Counted from the stretch's first letter, positions 45,490 through 53,675 are shown. The stretch is 64,000 nucleotides of DNA from Kiloniella litopenaei (GCF_000982415.1 NZ_LANI01000009.1:69501-133500); one strand, 5' to 3'. The notes: generated from the letters alone by a model not told the origin. Numbers and translations are program-made.

Positions 45490-46758
45490 ATGAATATTTG
45501 CACGCGCTTAAAATGCGATACATGTAGTACTCTAATTGATTGTAGAATAGGCATGTCAAACAGAGATATCCAACCATTTCAGTTCGCCTGTCCATCATGT
45601 GGCGAAGTAATAATGTTCACACTTGGAACTCAAGAAAGTAACTTAAGTGGTGCGATTGAAATTAAAAATTTCAAAGGGTTATTTGACGGTCAAAATCCTT
45701 TTGTAGATCTTCATCTAGATTTTCCAGCTTCATTCGAAACCTATAAAATGGGTGGTACAACTTACATGAAGGCCGTAGAAGAGTTGGGGGCAGAAGCTAT
45801 TGGTAACTTAAGCTATCGACTGTCTATGTTAAATCTACTGTATTCGAAGCAAAGGGACCTTCAAAGGCTTATCACCCAGTATAAGCGAGGTAATATAAAA
45901 AGCTTTAAAAAAATCTGTAATGACTTTGAAATTCCAGAAATTACGTTAAAATCAGAAAAAAAAGAAGATGTGCTTGCAGCACTCTATTCTGTTACTTCGA
46001 TAATGTCTTCGCCAATAACTATTCATGCTCAAAATGAAGAATTATCAAAAAAAATACCACTAATTCTTCAAGATCTCTACGAAAAGTATAATAAAAACAC
46101 TACTAATTTTGTTAATAAAATCATTGAGAATCAGTTTTTAGAAAATTTACATCACGATTGCTTAGATCTGTATCCCAATATAGTTTCACTTGATCTGCCT
46201 ATACGTCCAACTCTTTACTATGATTATATAAACTCCAGTGAACATAGTAAGGTTCCAGCCAGAGTATCAACTTCCGATTTTGGAACTTGCAGTAACTTTT
46301 ATAAAGATCTTGCCGAGGTTTTTTCACGGCAGCTCGTACTCCTTGCAGGATTAAACAACCTACATAATCGAGGAGATCATGATCTGTTTGACGATAAGGT
46401 TAGATTGAATAAGAAGGGGAAAATAATAAAAGAGTTCTCTTCTTTAAATAGTTATGCAAATGTCGATTTGGGAAAGAAACTAGGTGCTATAGATAACCCT
46501 TTCTACCAAATAGATAAACAAGCAATAGATAACAACCTAAGAAACAGTATTGCGCACTATAAATATGATTATGATGAGGCTTCACAACAAATAGCTTACT
46601 ATCCGAAGAAAGAGGGAATGCAAAGAAATATAGAGCACTCACTTTATTTCATACAATTCATGCGTAAAACGCTTCTCTTGTTTCGTGAAGTTCATAATTT
46701 GAATCACGTGATTAAATCATTGCTTTATTTTAAAATCTTTATTTTGAGAAAAGAATAA
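45490..46758 (+). CDS. Uncharacterised protein with N-terminal zinc ribbon and C-terminal HEPN-like motif
   Basis: 422 residues from ATG 45490; a GTG 57 bases upstream is possible. Four cysteines (C9, C12, C34, C37) form a zinc ribbon at the N-terminus. The middle is helical and has no motif I recognise. Near the C-terminus, LRNSIAHYKYDYD contains R351-x4-H356, which fits the R-x4-6-H motif of HEPN RNases, followed by a segment IAYYPKKEG. HEPN domains act as toxins or defence RNases. The Abi_C gene follows after 66 bp. The family is not one I can name, and the HEPN reading is an inference from a short motif. Confidence 0.55.
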   Translation: MNICTRLKCDTCSTLIDCRIGMSNRDIQPFQFACPSCGEVIMFTLGTQESNLSGAIEIKNFKGLFDGQNPFVDLHLDFPASFETYKMGGTTYMKAVEELGAEAIGNLSYRLSMLNLLYSKQRDLQRLITQYKRGNIKSFKKICNDFEIPEITLKSEKKEDVLAALYSVTSIMSSPITIHAQNEELSKKIPLILQDLYEKYNKNTTNFVNKIIENQFLENLHHDCLDLYPNIVSLDLPIRPTLYYDYINSSEHSKVPARVSTSDFGTCSNFYKDLAEVFSRQLVLLAGLNNLHNRGDHDLFDDKVRLNKKGKIIKEFSSLNSYANVDLGKKLGAIDNPFYQIDKQAIDNNLRNSIAHYKYDYDEASQQIAYYPKKEGMQRNIEHSLYFIQFMRKTLLLFREVHNLNHVIKSLLYFKIFILRKE

Positions 46759-46824
46759 AATACTTCATTACTTATAACTCTTTAACTGTTTAAAAAATCA
46801 GGATTTTTTTAAGGGGCTGCATAA

Positions 46825-47595
46825 ATGAGCGGATATATTGAAATTCCGGCCGATATTATCGAACGGGTTGAAATGATGGAGGCTATCCTGACTTCTCGTG
46901 CAACTGGCGGAGGAGAAGAAGAAGATAATAGAATTTACAAGCTGTTACGACAAAACCTCATGGCAGATCAAGTAATCCGCGACCTACTACCGAAATTTGT
47001 AAGGACTTATCGTAATCTTGATGCATTTTGGCCTTTTATAAAAAACGAAGCGTCTTCTTATGCTGAACGTAGAGAGATTATAAACAAAGCCTTCACTCCC
47101 CTCGTTGATCACTTGGAGGGATGTAACAGTGCACCCCCTGATAAAGAATCGTCTAACATTTTAGAAGTCTTTGATGCGAATGGAGTATATGCTGCTTGGA
47201 CAAAAGCACTTGATCGCCGCAACTCTGATCCAGAAGGAGCTATTACTATGGCAAGAACCCTTCTCGAAACGGTGACAAAACGTATTCTTGATGAACTACA
47301 GAAAACTTACTCTGACAAAGACGATCTACCCAAACTTTATAAGTTAGCGGCAAAAGCATTAAATCTTGCACCAAATCAACACACAGAAGAGCCGATAAAG
47401 GCAATCCTTGGGGGAGCGATGCACTTGGTTAATGGCATAGGAACATTACGAAATCGGTTATCAGACTCGCATGGACGAGGAGGAAAATTGCCCGTGAGAC
47501 CATCGCCACGTCATGCAAGTCTCGCAGTTAATACTGCCGGTGCTATCGCAACTTTTCTCGTAGAAACATTCTTGGAACAACAAAAGAATATATAA
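46825..47595 (+). CDS. Abortive infection family protein (Abi_C, HEPN superfamily)
   Basis: 256 residues. The C-terminal part is diagnostic: ARTLLETVTKRILDEL, then LRNRLSDSHGRGGKLPVRPSPRHASLAVNTAGAIATFLVETF, the Abi_C signature. It includes R209-x6-H216, the HEPN RNase motif. Such proteins are believed to cleave RNA in response to phage infection. The N-terminal ~120 residues are helical and probably regulate or sense. A clear Shine-Dalgarno (AAGGGG) precedes ATG 46825. It is the last gene of the AT-rich islet. Confidence 0.8.
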   Translation: MSGYIEIPADIIERVEMMEAILTSRATGGGEEEDNRIYKLLRQNLMADQVIRDLLPKFVRTYRNLDAFWPFIKNEASSYAERREIINKAFTPLVDHLEGCNSAPPDKESSNILEVFDANGVYAAWTKALDRRNSDPEGAITMARTLLETVTKRILDELQKTYSDKDDLPKLYKLAAKALNLAPNQHTEEPIKAILGGAMHLVNGIGTLRNRLSDSHGRGGKLPVRPSPRHASLAVNTAGAIATFLVETFLEQQKNI

Positions 47596-47683
47596 TTTCT
47601 ATTACCAAATTCACAAACAAGTACGATAATCGGCATCCGCGCAACGGATTTCGATGTCGATCAATAAGCACTCTACTCCCCCA

Positions 47684-48223
47684 TCACCCCAAAATCACAC
47701 CACTTGTTACACTACTAATCATCGCACCCGTATTAATCGGGTGATAGATGGGCATGGGCGGGCGGGTGGCGTTTTCGACGCTTCGGTGGATCCATTGTCG
47801 GTCTTCCATGCGGCGCAGGGACTGGGACAGGGCTCGATCTGTGATGGTGGATAGACTGCGCTTGATCTCACTGAACTGACTTGGCTTTTGCAGGCTTGCC
47901 AGCACGGGCAAGGTCCAGGATCTGCGTATCAGGTCCTGTTCTTTTTCTTCCGAAACGTCCAGAATTTTATGCGCCATTTCGGCTGCGACCTGGCCCAGCG
48001 GGGTCAGGCGGAATTCCGGGCGCAGGGGGTGGCCGTGGCCGGGGTTGCGTTCCAACAGGCCGATATCAATCAGATGCGCCATACTTTGCGCGAAGGCGGT
48101 TCGGCTTGCGCCCGTTGCGCTCAGCAAAGGGGCTTGCCGCCCCGGGACGCCAGCGTGGAGCTTGGCAAGGATGGGCAACGCCCATGCCCGTGATGTGATG
48201 TTGACAAATGTATTTATGTCCAT
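47684..48223 (-). CDS. HxlR-like winged-helix regulator with two HTH repeats
   Basis: 179 residues that read as two similar winged-helix halves, each starting with (R/S)WxLPxLAxL: SRAWALPILAKL (about 11-22) and RSWTLPVLASL (about 99-110). The second half contains FSEIKRSLSTITDRALSQSLRRMEDRQWIHR, typical of HxlR. A single-chain dimer-like regulator is expected. It is divergent from the VOC gene at 48276, with a palindrome in the 52-bp gap, so it probably regulates that gene and itself. Confidence 0.83.
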   Translation of the reverse strand: MDINTFVNITSRAWALPILAKLHAGVPGRQAPLLSATGASRTAFAQSMAHLIDIGLLERNPGHGHPLRPEFRLTPLGQVAAEMAHKILDVSEEKEQDLIRRSWTLPVLASLQKPSQFSEIKRSLSTITDRALSQSLRRMEDRQWIHRSVENATRPPMPIYHPINTGAMISSVTSGVILG

Positions 48224-48227
48224 AAAG

Positions 48228-48240
48228 TATAGTTACTATA
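48228..48240. promoter_or_regulatory. Small palindrome between the HxlR and VOC genes
   Basis: TATAGTTACTATA, arms of six around a central T, directly upstream of the HxlR start codon; a candidate operator. Confidence 0.5.
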
Positions 48241-48275
48241 TTTTAAAAATTAAATAAAGCAGTAAAGGATAAATT

Positions 48276-48653
48276 ATGTCGCTCGTAAAATTGAATGAAA
48301 CCATCACAATTGCCCTGTCGGTCACAGATCGCCACAAAAGTGCGGACTGGTACCAGAAAATACTGGGGTTTGAAGTTATGTACCACGCCGATGAAGCAGG
48401 TTGGTCCGAGATTACAACCAAAACGGAAAACGTGACAATCGGCCTGGGCGAACACACAGAACCCGCCCCCGGCAACTGTGTGCCCGTGTTCGGCATTGCA
48501 GATCTGGATAGCGCACGGGCCAAGATGGAAGATGCCGGGGTGCGGTTTGATGGCCCCACAGACGTGGCCGAAGGCATGGTGAAAACCGCAACCTTTTATG
48601 ACCCCGACAACAATGCCCTGATGCTTGCGGAAGATTTAACAGGCGGGGCGTAA
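48276..48653 (+). CDS. VOC-family protein
   Basis: 125 residues, one vicinal-oxygen-chelate domain. ITIALSVTDRHKSADWYQKILGFEVMYHAD begins the first module, and VKTATFYDPDNNALMLAEDL ends the second. The Shine-Dalgarno AAAGGA is well placed. Control by the divergent HxlR protein suggests a response to a reactive or aromatic compound, but the substrate is unknown. It is not closely related to the VOC protein at 24769. Confidence 0.87.
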   Translation: MSLVKLNETITIALSVTDRHKSADWYQKILGFEVMYHADEAGWSEITTKTENVTIGLGEHTEPAPGNCVPVFGIADLDSARAKMEDAGVRFDGPTDVAEGMVKTATFYDPDNNALMLAEDLTGGA

Positions 48654-48962
48654 TACGGCCTAGCCCTTTTCAGGCTTGATCTTTTTTGGGCCTAATATTT
48701 TCGAGACCTAATCTTTTTTGGAGTTGGGGCCTCTTTCGGTATGTGCCCCTGTTCCAGTGTTTGGCCATTTTGGGGGGACTGATCACGCAACAATCATGCA
48801 GAAAATAACCGACCCCGAATAGTCACCTGAATAATCGGGTGAATAATCGGGGTCGGTTATATGTCTGTATATGTCTGCCCAAAAAAACAATTGGACAAAC
48901 CAACCGGACAAAAGATTGGGATAAAATCTCTAGAAAGAATATCGGGGAGAACCTCCCCCCCT
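48654..48962. other. Intergenic region with tandem units and a long hairpin
   Basis: No supported gene. It holds three 16-17-bp units (48675-48690, 48691-48706, 48707-48723; consensus CCTAATCTTTTTTGGA) and a long inverted repeat with perfect 14-bp arms, ATAACCGACCCCGA (48805-48818) and TCGGGGTCGGTTAT (48847-48860), enclosing two copies of GAATAATCGGG. The hairpin has no T-tail and lies downstream of both flanking, convergent genes, so it may end transcription from either side. Confidence 0.7.
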
Positions 48963-49379
48963 CTAGCGTAATCGCCCGAGAACGATTTTTTCCAGCGTGT
49001 TAAAGTCTCTGTTGCCGATATTCACAAAGCGGGCGCCGAGCTTGCCGTTATCAATGTCGGCGCGACGAATTTCAATATCGATCTTAAAGGGATCGGCCTT
49101 TTTCAGCAGAATTTCAAGGTTGACGATATCCCCGACTTTCAGACCCAGTGCGTCGATATCCAGCTTTTCGCCGTCTTCGACAATCACGTCCATATCGCCG
49201 TACTGTTCCAGATCGTCTTCCTCGCCGGAAATACCGACGCCGCCGGGACTGATATCATTAATCGTCACCCGCACGCCCTTGAGGATAGCCTCTATCCCCC
49301 GCAGCTTGGCGGCCAGATTTACCGCGCGGCGATGGTCGCGTCTTCTTTCCTTGTTATAAACCGCTACTACCTTCGCCAT
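48963..49379 (-). CDS. PilZ-domain protein
   Basis: 138 residues. The c-di-GMP-binding arginines lie in ERRRDHRRAV (R13/R14 and R17/R18) and the D/N-x-S-x-x-G motif is D42-I-S-P-G-G47. The protein is one PilZ domain and no effector domain is attached. It should bind cyclic di-GMP and regulate motility, surface attachment or exopolysaccharide by protein contact. It lies alone, transcribed away from the FemAB-like gene, with repeat copy C upstream of its start. Confidence 0.88.
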   Translation of the reverse strand: MAKVVAVYNKERRRDHRRAVNLAAKLRGIEAILKGVRVTINDISPGGVGISGEEDDLEQYGDMDVIVEDGEKLDIDALGLKVGDIVNLEILLKKADPFKIDIEIRRADIDNGKLGARFVNIGNRDFNTLEKIVLGRLR

Positions 49380-49400
49380 AAAACCCTAGAACCCCTTTTT

Positions 49401-49504
49401 ATAGTTATGCAAGCTAACTCTTCCTTAGCGTTGTTTCATCGTTCGCATAGGTCGCCTACACGTCACTCTTCACGCCTAAAGCAAAAGTCAGCTTTCATAA
49501 CTAT
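49401..49504 (+). repeat. Dispersed palindromic element, copy C
   Basis: 104 bp. Outer arms ATAGTTATG (49401-49409) and CATAACTAT (49496-49504) are perfect and continue imperfectly inward. The core 49428-49477 (with TTTCATCGTTCGCATAGG and ACTCTTCACGCC) is 48/50 identical to copy D in inverted orientation. It lies upstream of both the PilZ gene and the FemAB-like gene. Confidence 0.87.
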
Positions 49505-49638
49505 GGCTGTTAAACTTACATAAGAATAGCACGAATATATCGGGAAATCATTTACAAAGCCATAGATAAAGCATTATGGATAATAGATGATTCGCCACAA
49601 AACAATTGCCCTCGACAGTCACGCACAATTACTTGCCC

Positions 49639-50637
49639 ATGCCTGATAAAGCCCGGATAAACGCCCCTGAGACCTCTGGCACCCCTGGCACCCCGCAACT
49701 GGATATAAAATGGAACGACGTTTCCGTGCGCCAGTGGCGAGAGCTGGTGCGCAAGGCCGGGCAATCAAACCTGTTACAAAGCTGGCCCTATGCCCAAGCC
49801 GTCCTGATGACCGAACGGCTGGTCGGCAAGTTCGCCACCATTTACTGGCAGGGACGTATTGTCGGCATCTGTCAGGTGTTGGAACAAAAGCTGTTGGGCG
49901 TGTTTCACAAGGTACGGCTCTATCGCGGGCCGCTGTGGCTGGAACCCGACATCCCGCAAGAGGTGCACGAGTTTTTCTGGGCGGAAATACAAAAACGCTA
50001 TCCCGCGCGTCCCTGGCGCTTTCGATACTTCCTGCCGGAAATGCCGGATACGGAAGCCAACCGCGCCTTGCTGGCGAAGTTTGGTCTGAACCGTATTCAG
50101 ACCGACGGCTATTCGTCAATCTGGCTCGACCTGACACAGCCCGAAGAAACCTTGCGCGCGAACCTGAAACAGAACTGGCGCAATACCCTGAACCAGTCAG
50201 AGAAAAAAGGGCTGGCACTGGAACTGGACACAGAGGGCAAGCACCTGAACTGGCTGCTCAAACTCAGCGAGATGGACAAAATCCTCAAGGAATTCAAAGG
50301 GCCAAGCCCCGCACTGGTCGCGCACCTGAAACGCTTTACAAAGGACCGGGGCGATTTCCTCTTGATGCGCGCGTTGCTTGATGGCGAAGCGGTGGGCGCC
50401 ATTCTGCTGTTCCTGCACGAAGGCAGTGCAACCTATCTGGTGGGTTGGAACTCACAGGAAGGGCGCGACGCCCGCGCGCACAATTACCTCTTGTGGCGTG
50501 GCCTGCTGGAGCTGAAAGAGCGCGATATCAACTGGCTCGACCTCGGCGGGATCAACCCCGATGATGCCAAGGGCGTGACCTTCTTCAAAAAAGGCCTCGG
50601 CGGCACCCCCTTCACCCTCATCGGCAGCTACAACTAG
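49639..50637 (+). CDS. FemAB-like / GNAT-fold peptidoglycan-bridge family protein
   Basis: 332 residues. The opening (WRELVRKAGQSNLLQSWPYAQAV) and the C-terminal GNAT-like domain with LRANLKQNWRNTLNQSEKKGL, YLVGWNSQEGRDARAHNYLLWRGLLELKER and WLDLGGINPDD...VTFFKKGLGG match the FemAB/BioF2-like acetyltransferase family. Gram-negative members are thought to transfer amino-acyl or acyl groups, often in exopolysaccharide or PEP-CTERM loci; the acceptor here is unknown. ATG 49639 starts the protein; a TTG 33 bases upstream is a poorer option. It is bracketed by inverted copies C and D of the palindromic element. Confidence 0.8.
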   Translation: MPDKARINAPETSGTPGTPQLDIKWNDVSVRQWRELVRKAGQSNLLQSWPYAQAVLMTERLVGKFATIYWQGRIVGICQVLEQKLLGVFHKVRLYRGPLWLEPDIPQEVHEFFWAEIQKRYPARPWRFRYFLPEMPDTEANRALLAKFGLNRIQTDGYSSIWLDLTQPEETLRANLKQNWRNTLNQSEKKGLALELDTEGKHLNWLLKLSEMDKILKEFKGPSPALVAHLKRFTKDRGDFLLMRALLDGEAVGAILLFLHEGSATYLVGWNSQEGRDARAHNYLLWRGLLELKERDINWLDLGGINPDDAKGVTFFKKGLGGTPFTLIGSYN

Positions 50638-50651
50638 GTGGCTATAGCCAC
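50638..50651. repeat. Perfect 14-bp palindrome after the FemAB-like stop codon
   Basis: GTGGCTATAGCCAC begins directly after the TAG stop. It may form part of a 3' hairpin. Confidence 0.6.
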
Positions 50652-50679
50652 TTCTAACTATAACTGCTTTACTCTTTTA

Positions 50680-50795
50680 ATAGCTGTTTTACTTAATCCT
50701 AATTCAAGGCGTAAAGAGAGACGTGTAGGCGACCTATGCGAACGATGAAACAACGCATGAGATTTTAGGGAAGAAGGGGTGAGTAAATCAGCTAT
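50680..50795 (-). repeat. Dispersed palindromic element, copy D
   Basis: 116 bp, inverted relative to copy C. Outer arms 50680-50695 and 50780-50795 pair at 14 of 16 positions; core 50707-50756. The right arm overlaps the 3' end and the TGA stop of the YeeE-like gene. Confidence 0.85.
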
Positions 50796-52017
50796 AGGCC
50801 TTGCGAACTCTGACGCCGATCATATTCCCGGCCAATGCTGCGAAGAGCCAGACCCAGCCGTGCACACTGCCCGATGCGACGCCGCTGAAAAAGGCACCGA
50901 TGTTACAGCCATAGGCTAAACGCGCGCCATAGCCCAACATCAGGCCACCGATCAGGGCCGTGACGATGCCTTTGACCGTGACGTTCTGTGACTTGCCAAA
51001 CTTTCCGGCGAGGACCGCCGCGCTCATGGCACCGGCGACAATCCCGATGTTGGTGGCAGAGGCATCGCTTTTGAACAGCGACTGATCCAGCGCCGCCATG
51101 CGCCCGGACCAATAGGGAATGTCGGACAGATCCGCGCCAAGGAAAGACACCAGCTTGCCGCCCCACAGCGTAATGCCCGACGTAATCCCCCACGGATGCC
51201 CCAACAGCGCCAGCATGGCAAAGTTGAGCAAGGCCAGCGCCACAGCCCCGAGCACCAGCGGCCATGGTCCTTGGGTGATGCGATGGAACAAGGGAGCCTT
51301 AGGCGTGCTCTCTCCTTCTTCTAACAGAAAGTTTCTGTTTTCGACCTTACAGACAAAGAGATAGAGCAAGGCAAAGACAATCAGATGCAGGATCAAAGCC
51401 TGTTCCCATCCCCAGAGGTTCACCATGGAAACGGCTTTCCACTTTGGCAATGCGTGCCAGAACGGCAGGTGCACCGTTGCAATGACCGACCCCAGCATAA
51501 AGGTGATCAGGGTCACCACCATGCGAATACTGCCACCGCCAACGGTAAAGAGCGTGCCACTGGCACAGCCCCCCGCGATTTGCATGCCGATGCCAAAGAC
51601 AAAAGCCCCGACCACAACACCCGTTCCGGCTGGCGCCACAAAGCCCGACGCCCTGTGGCCCAGTATCGTACCGCTATCAAGCACCGGGAAGAACAGCGTG
51701 ACCACAACCGCCAGCATGACAATCTGTGCCTTGAGCCCTGCGCCCCAGCCCTCGGTCAGAAAACGTCTCCAGGCCGAGGTAAAACCAAATGCCGCGTGAT
51801 AGAGGCTAATGCCAAGGGCAATACCCAGCCCCGTCGCGATTGCCGATCGTTGCCCCATATAAAAATACAGCACAACAAGCGCCAGCAACGACATTGCCAG
51901 TGGCAAATACTTATGTGGGGAAAAAACATGGCTTGTTTGCGCTTGCATTAAATGGGTCCGCTTGATGGGGTTCGGGTAAGCATATTGGTTTACGGATTTT
52001 GAGCTTATCATACCCAT
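50788..52017 (-). CDS. YeeE/YedE-family (TsuA-like) membrane transporter
   Basis: 409 residues, about ten transmembrane helices. The two conserved cysteine motifs of the family are present: IAGGCASGTLFTVGGG (about residue 150) and ARLAYGCNIGAFFSGVASGS (near residue 375). In TsuA these cysteines pass thiosulfate across the inner membrane. No TusA-like partner (TsuB) is adjacent. Start ATG 52017 has AAAGAG upstream; ATG 51948 (MQAQTSH), nearer the first helix, is an alternative. Its last codons and stop lie in repeat copy D. Confidence 0.86.
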   Translation of the reverse strand: MGMISSKSVNQYAYPNPIKRTHLMQAQTSHVFSPHKYLPLAMSLLALVVLYFYMGQRSAIATGLGIALGISLYHAAFGFTSAWRRFLTEGWGAGLKAQIVMLAVVVTLFFPVLDSGTILGHRASGFVAPAGTGVVVGAFVFGIGMQIAGGCASGTLFTVGGGSIRMVVTLITFMLGSVIATVHLPFWHALPKWKAVSMVNLWGWEQALILHLIVFALLYLFVCKVENRNFLLEEGESTPKAPLFHRITQGPWPLVLGAVALALLNFAMLALLGHPWGITSGITLWGGKLVSFLGADLSDIPYWSGRMAALDQSLFKSDASATNIGIVAGAMSAAVLAGKFGKSQNVTVKGIVTALIGGLMLGYGARLAYGCNIGAFFSGVASGSVHGWVWLFAALAGNMIGVRVRKAYS

Positions 52018-52271
52018 CCAATAACTCTTTTTCTTTCACAATTTTGTCAGAAGGCTGTGTCCGGCCTGTGAACTGCATTCCAGCGCAGAGACAAAAAGCA
52101 GAGCTATTCTGCTGCTTTGGGGCAGAACGTGCCTTATCACGGTGATCACAACCACCTGAAACACTAGGTTTTGACATCTTTTGTGCACTGGAAATCCCCC
52201 CCCAATGCATGCCATATGGGATTCAGGAATTAAAAAAACCGCCGTATAAAAAATTGCTATGGAGGCACCCC

Positions 52272-53675
52272 GTGTTGTTTGATTGTCGTGGACACGCAGT
52301 AACAGCTTTGAATCAAAACGCCGTTGATCACTTTGACAATACAGTCTCCCTCTTTCTCGCCCATTCAAAGAAAACACCCGAAGCTCTTGGCCTGACCCTT
52401 GCCGCCGATCCGCAAATGCTTCTGGCGCTGATCGCCAAGGGCTTTTTCTACAAGATGCTGGCCAAGGTCGAAACCGACCCCGTTGCCCTGGAAGCCCTGT
52501 TCAAAGCAAAGCTGTCGGTCAGAGAACGCGGCGCCAACCACCGCGAAAGCGAGTTGCTCACCGCCTTGGAAGAATGGTGTTACGGCAATCTGGATAAAGC
52601 CATCGCCCGGCTGGATGCACTATTGGATGACTATCCGCTTGATGCCCTGAGCGTCAAGATCACCCACGCCTGTCAGTTTATTCGCGGTCGGAACCACGGC
52701 ATGCGGGCCTCGACCACAAAAATCATGAGTGCCTGGAACGAAGGTGTGCGTGATTACGGCTTTATTCTTGGCTGTCACAGCTTTGGGCTGGAAGAAACCG
52801 GGGCCTATGCCGAAGCGGAAAAAACCGGAAAGCGCGGCGTAGAAATCGCCCCGAACGATGCGTGGGGCACCCATGCCGTCGGTCACGTACTGGAAATGTC
52901 AAACCGCCCGTCCGAAGGCATCAACTGGCTGAGCCAATACCAGAACGAGTGGGAAAACTGTAACAACTTCTCGTACCATATGCATTGGCACAAGGCGCTG
53001 TTCCATCTGGAATTGGGCCAAAAGGACGAAGTTCTGCGCCTGTACGATTCCTATATCCGCAAGGATCACACCGACGATTTCCGCGATATCAGCAACGGCG
53101 TGTCCCTGCTCTACCGTCTGGAGCTGGAAGGCGTCAACGTCGGCAATCGCTGGGAAGAAATGGCCAAGCTGTCTGCCAACCACGTCAATGACCACAGTCT
53201 GGCCTTTGCCGATGCGCACTATCTGCTGGCCATCCTGAGCAGCGGTAACACCAAAGCCGCCGACGCCTTTATTGAAACCATGCACGAAAAAGCAGAGGGC
53301 GAAGGCACGGCGCAGGAAATCTTCCGCAACTATGGCATGCCACTGGCAAAAGCGATCCACGCCTGCAAAACCGGAAATGACGCACAGTGTGTTGATCATC
53401 TGTTGCCCGTCTTTGACGATCTGCAACAGATCGGCGGCAGCCACGCCCAGCGCGATGTCTTTCACAGGCTTCTGATCGATGCCTCTATCCGCGCACAGCG
53501 CTATAGCACAGCCAAAGACCTTCTTGACGCCCGCCTGCAACAACGCCCGGAAAACCCCTGGGCCTTAAAGAGACTGGCCAAAATCCCGGAAATATTGGAA
53601 ACAGTAGAAACAGATGAAGCGCCAACACAAACGGTGAATAGACAACAGAATATTGAACTGGTTTCCTTAACTTGA
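52272..53675 (+). CDS. TTC38-like tetratricopeptide repeat protein
   Basis: 467 residues starting at GTG 52272, which has a perfect GGAGG at 52261-52265; a longer frame upstream has no ribosome-binding site. The protein is helical throughout. The central stretch APNDAWGTHAVGHVLEMSNRPSEGINWL, SYHMHWHKALFHLELG and SLLYRLELEGVNVG matches TTC38-type TPR proteins, which occur in animals and many alphaproteobacteria. A superhelical protein-binding scaffold is expected; no enzyme site is evident. Its stop codon abuts the stop of the convergent oxidase gene (TGATCA). Confidence 0.85.
   Translation: MLFDCRGHAVTALNQNAVDHFDNTVSLFLAHSKKTPEALGLTLAADPQMLLALIAKGFFYKMLAKVETDPVALEALFKAKLSVRERGANHRESELLTALEEWCYGNLDKAIARLDALLDDYPLDALSVKITHACQFIRGRNHGMRASTTKIMSAWNEGVRDYGFILGCHSFGLEETGAYAEAEKTGKRGVEIAPNDAWGTHAVGHVLEMSNRPSEGINWLSQYQNEWENCNNFSYHMHWHKALFHLELGQKDEVLRLYDSYIRKDHTDDFRDISNGVSLLYRLELEGVNVGNRWEEMAKLSANHVNDHSLAFADAHYLLAILSSGNTKAADAFIETMHEKAEGEGTAQEIFRNYGMPLAKAIHACKTGNDAQCVDHLLPVFDDLQQIGGSHAQRDVFHRLLIDASIRAQRYSTAKDLLDARLQQRPENPWALKRLAKIPEILETVETDEAPTQTVNRQQNIELVSLT

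Noticed and set aside
49619-50218. 199-codon minus-strand frame across the FemAB-like gene
   Set aside because: Arginine- and serine-rich shadow of a GC-rich gene, without a start signal.
52899-53543. 214-codon minus-strand frame opposite the TTC38-like gene
   Set aside because: No ribosome-binding site or family signature; the plus-strand frame has both.
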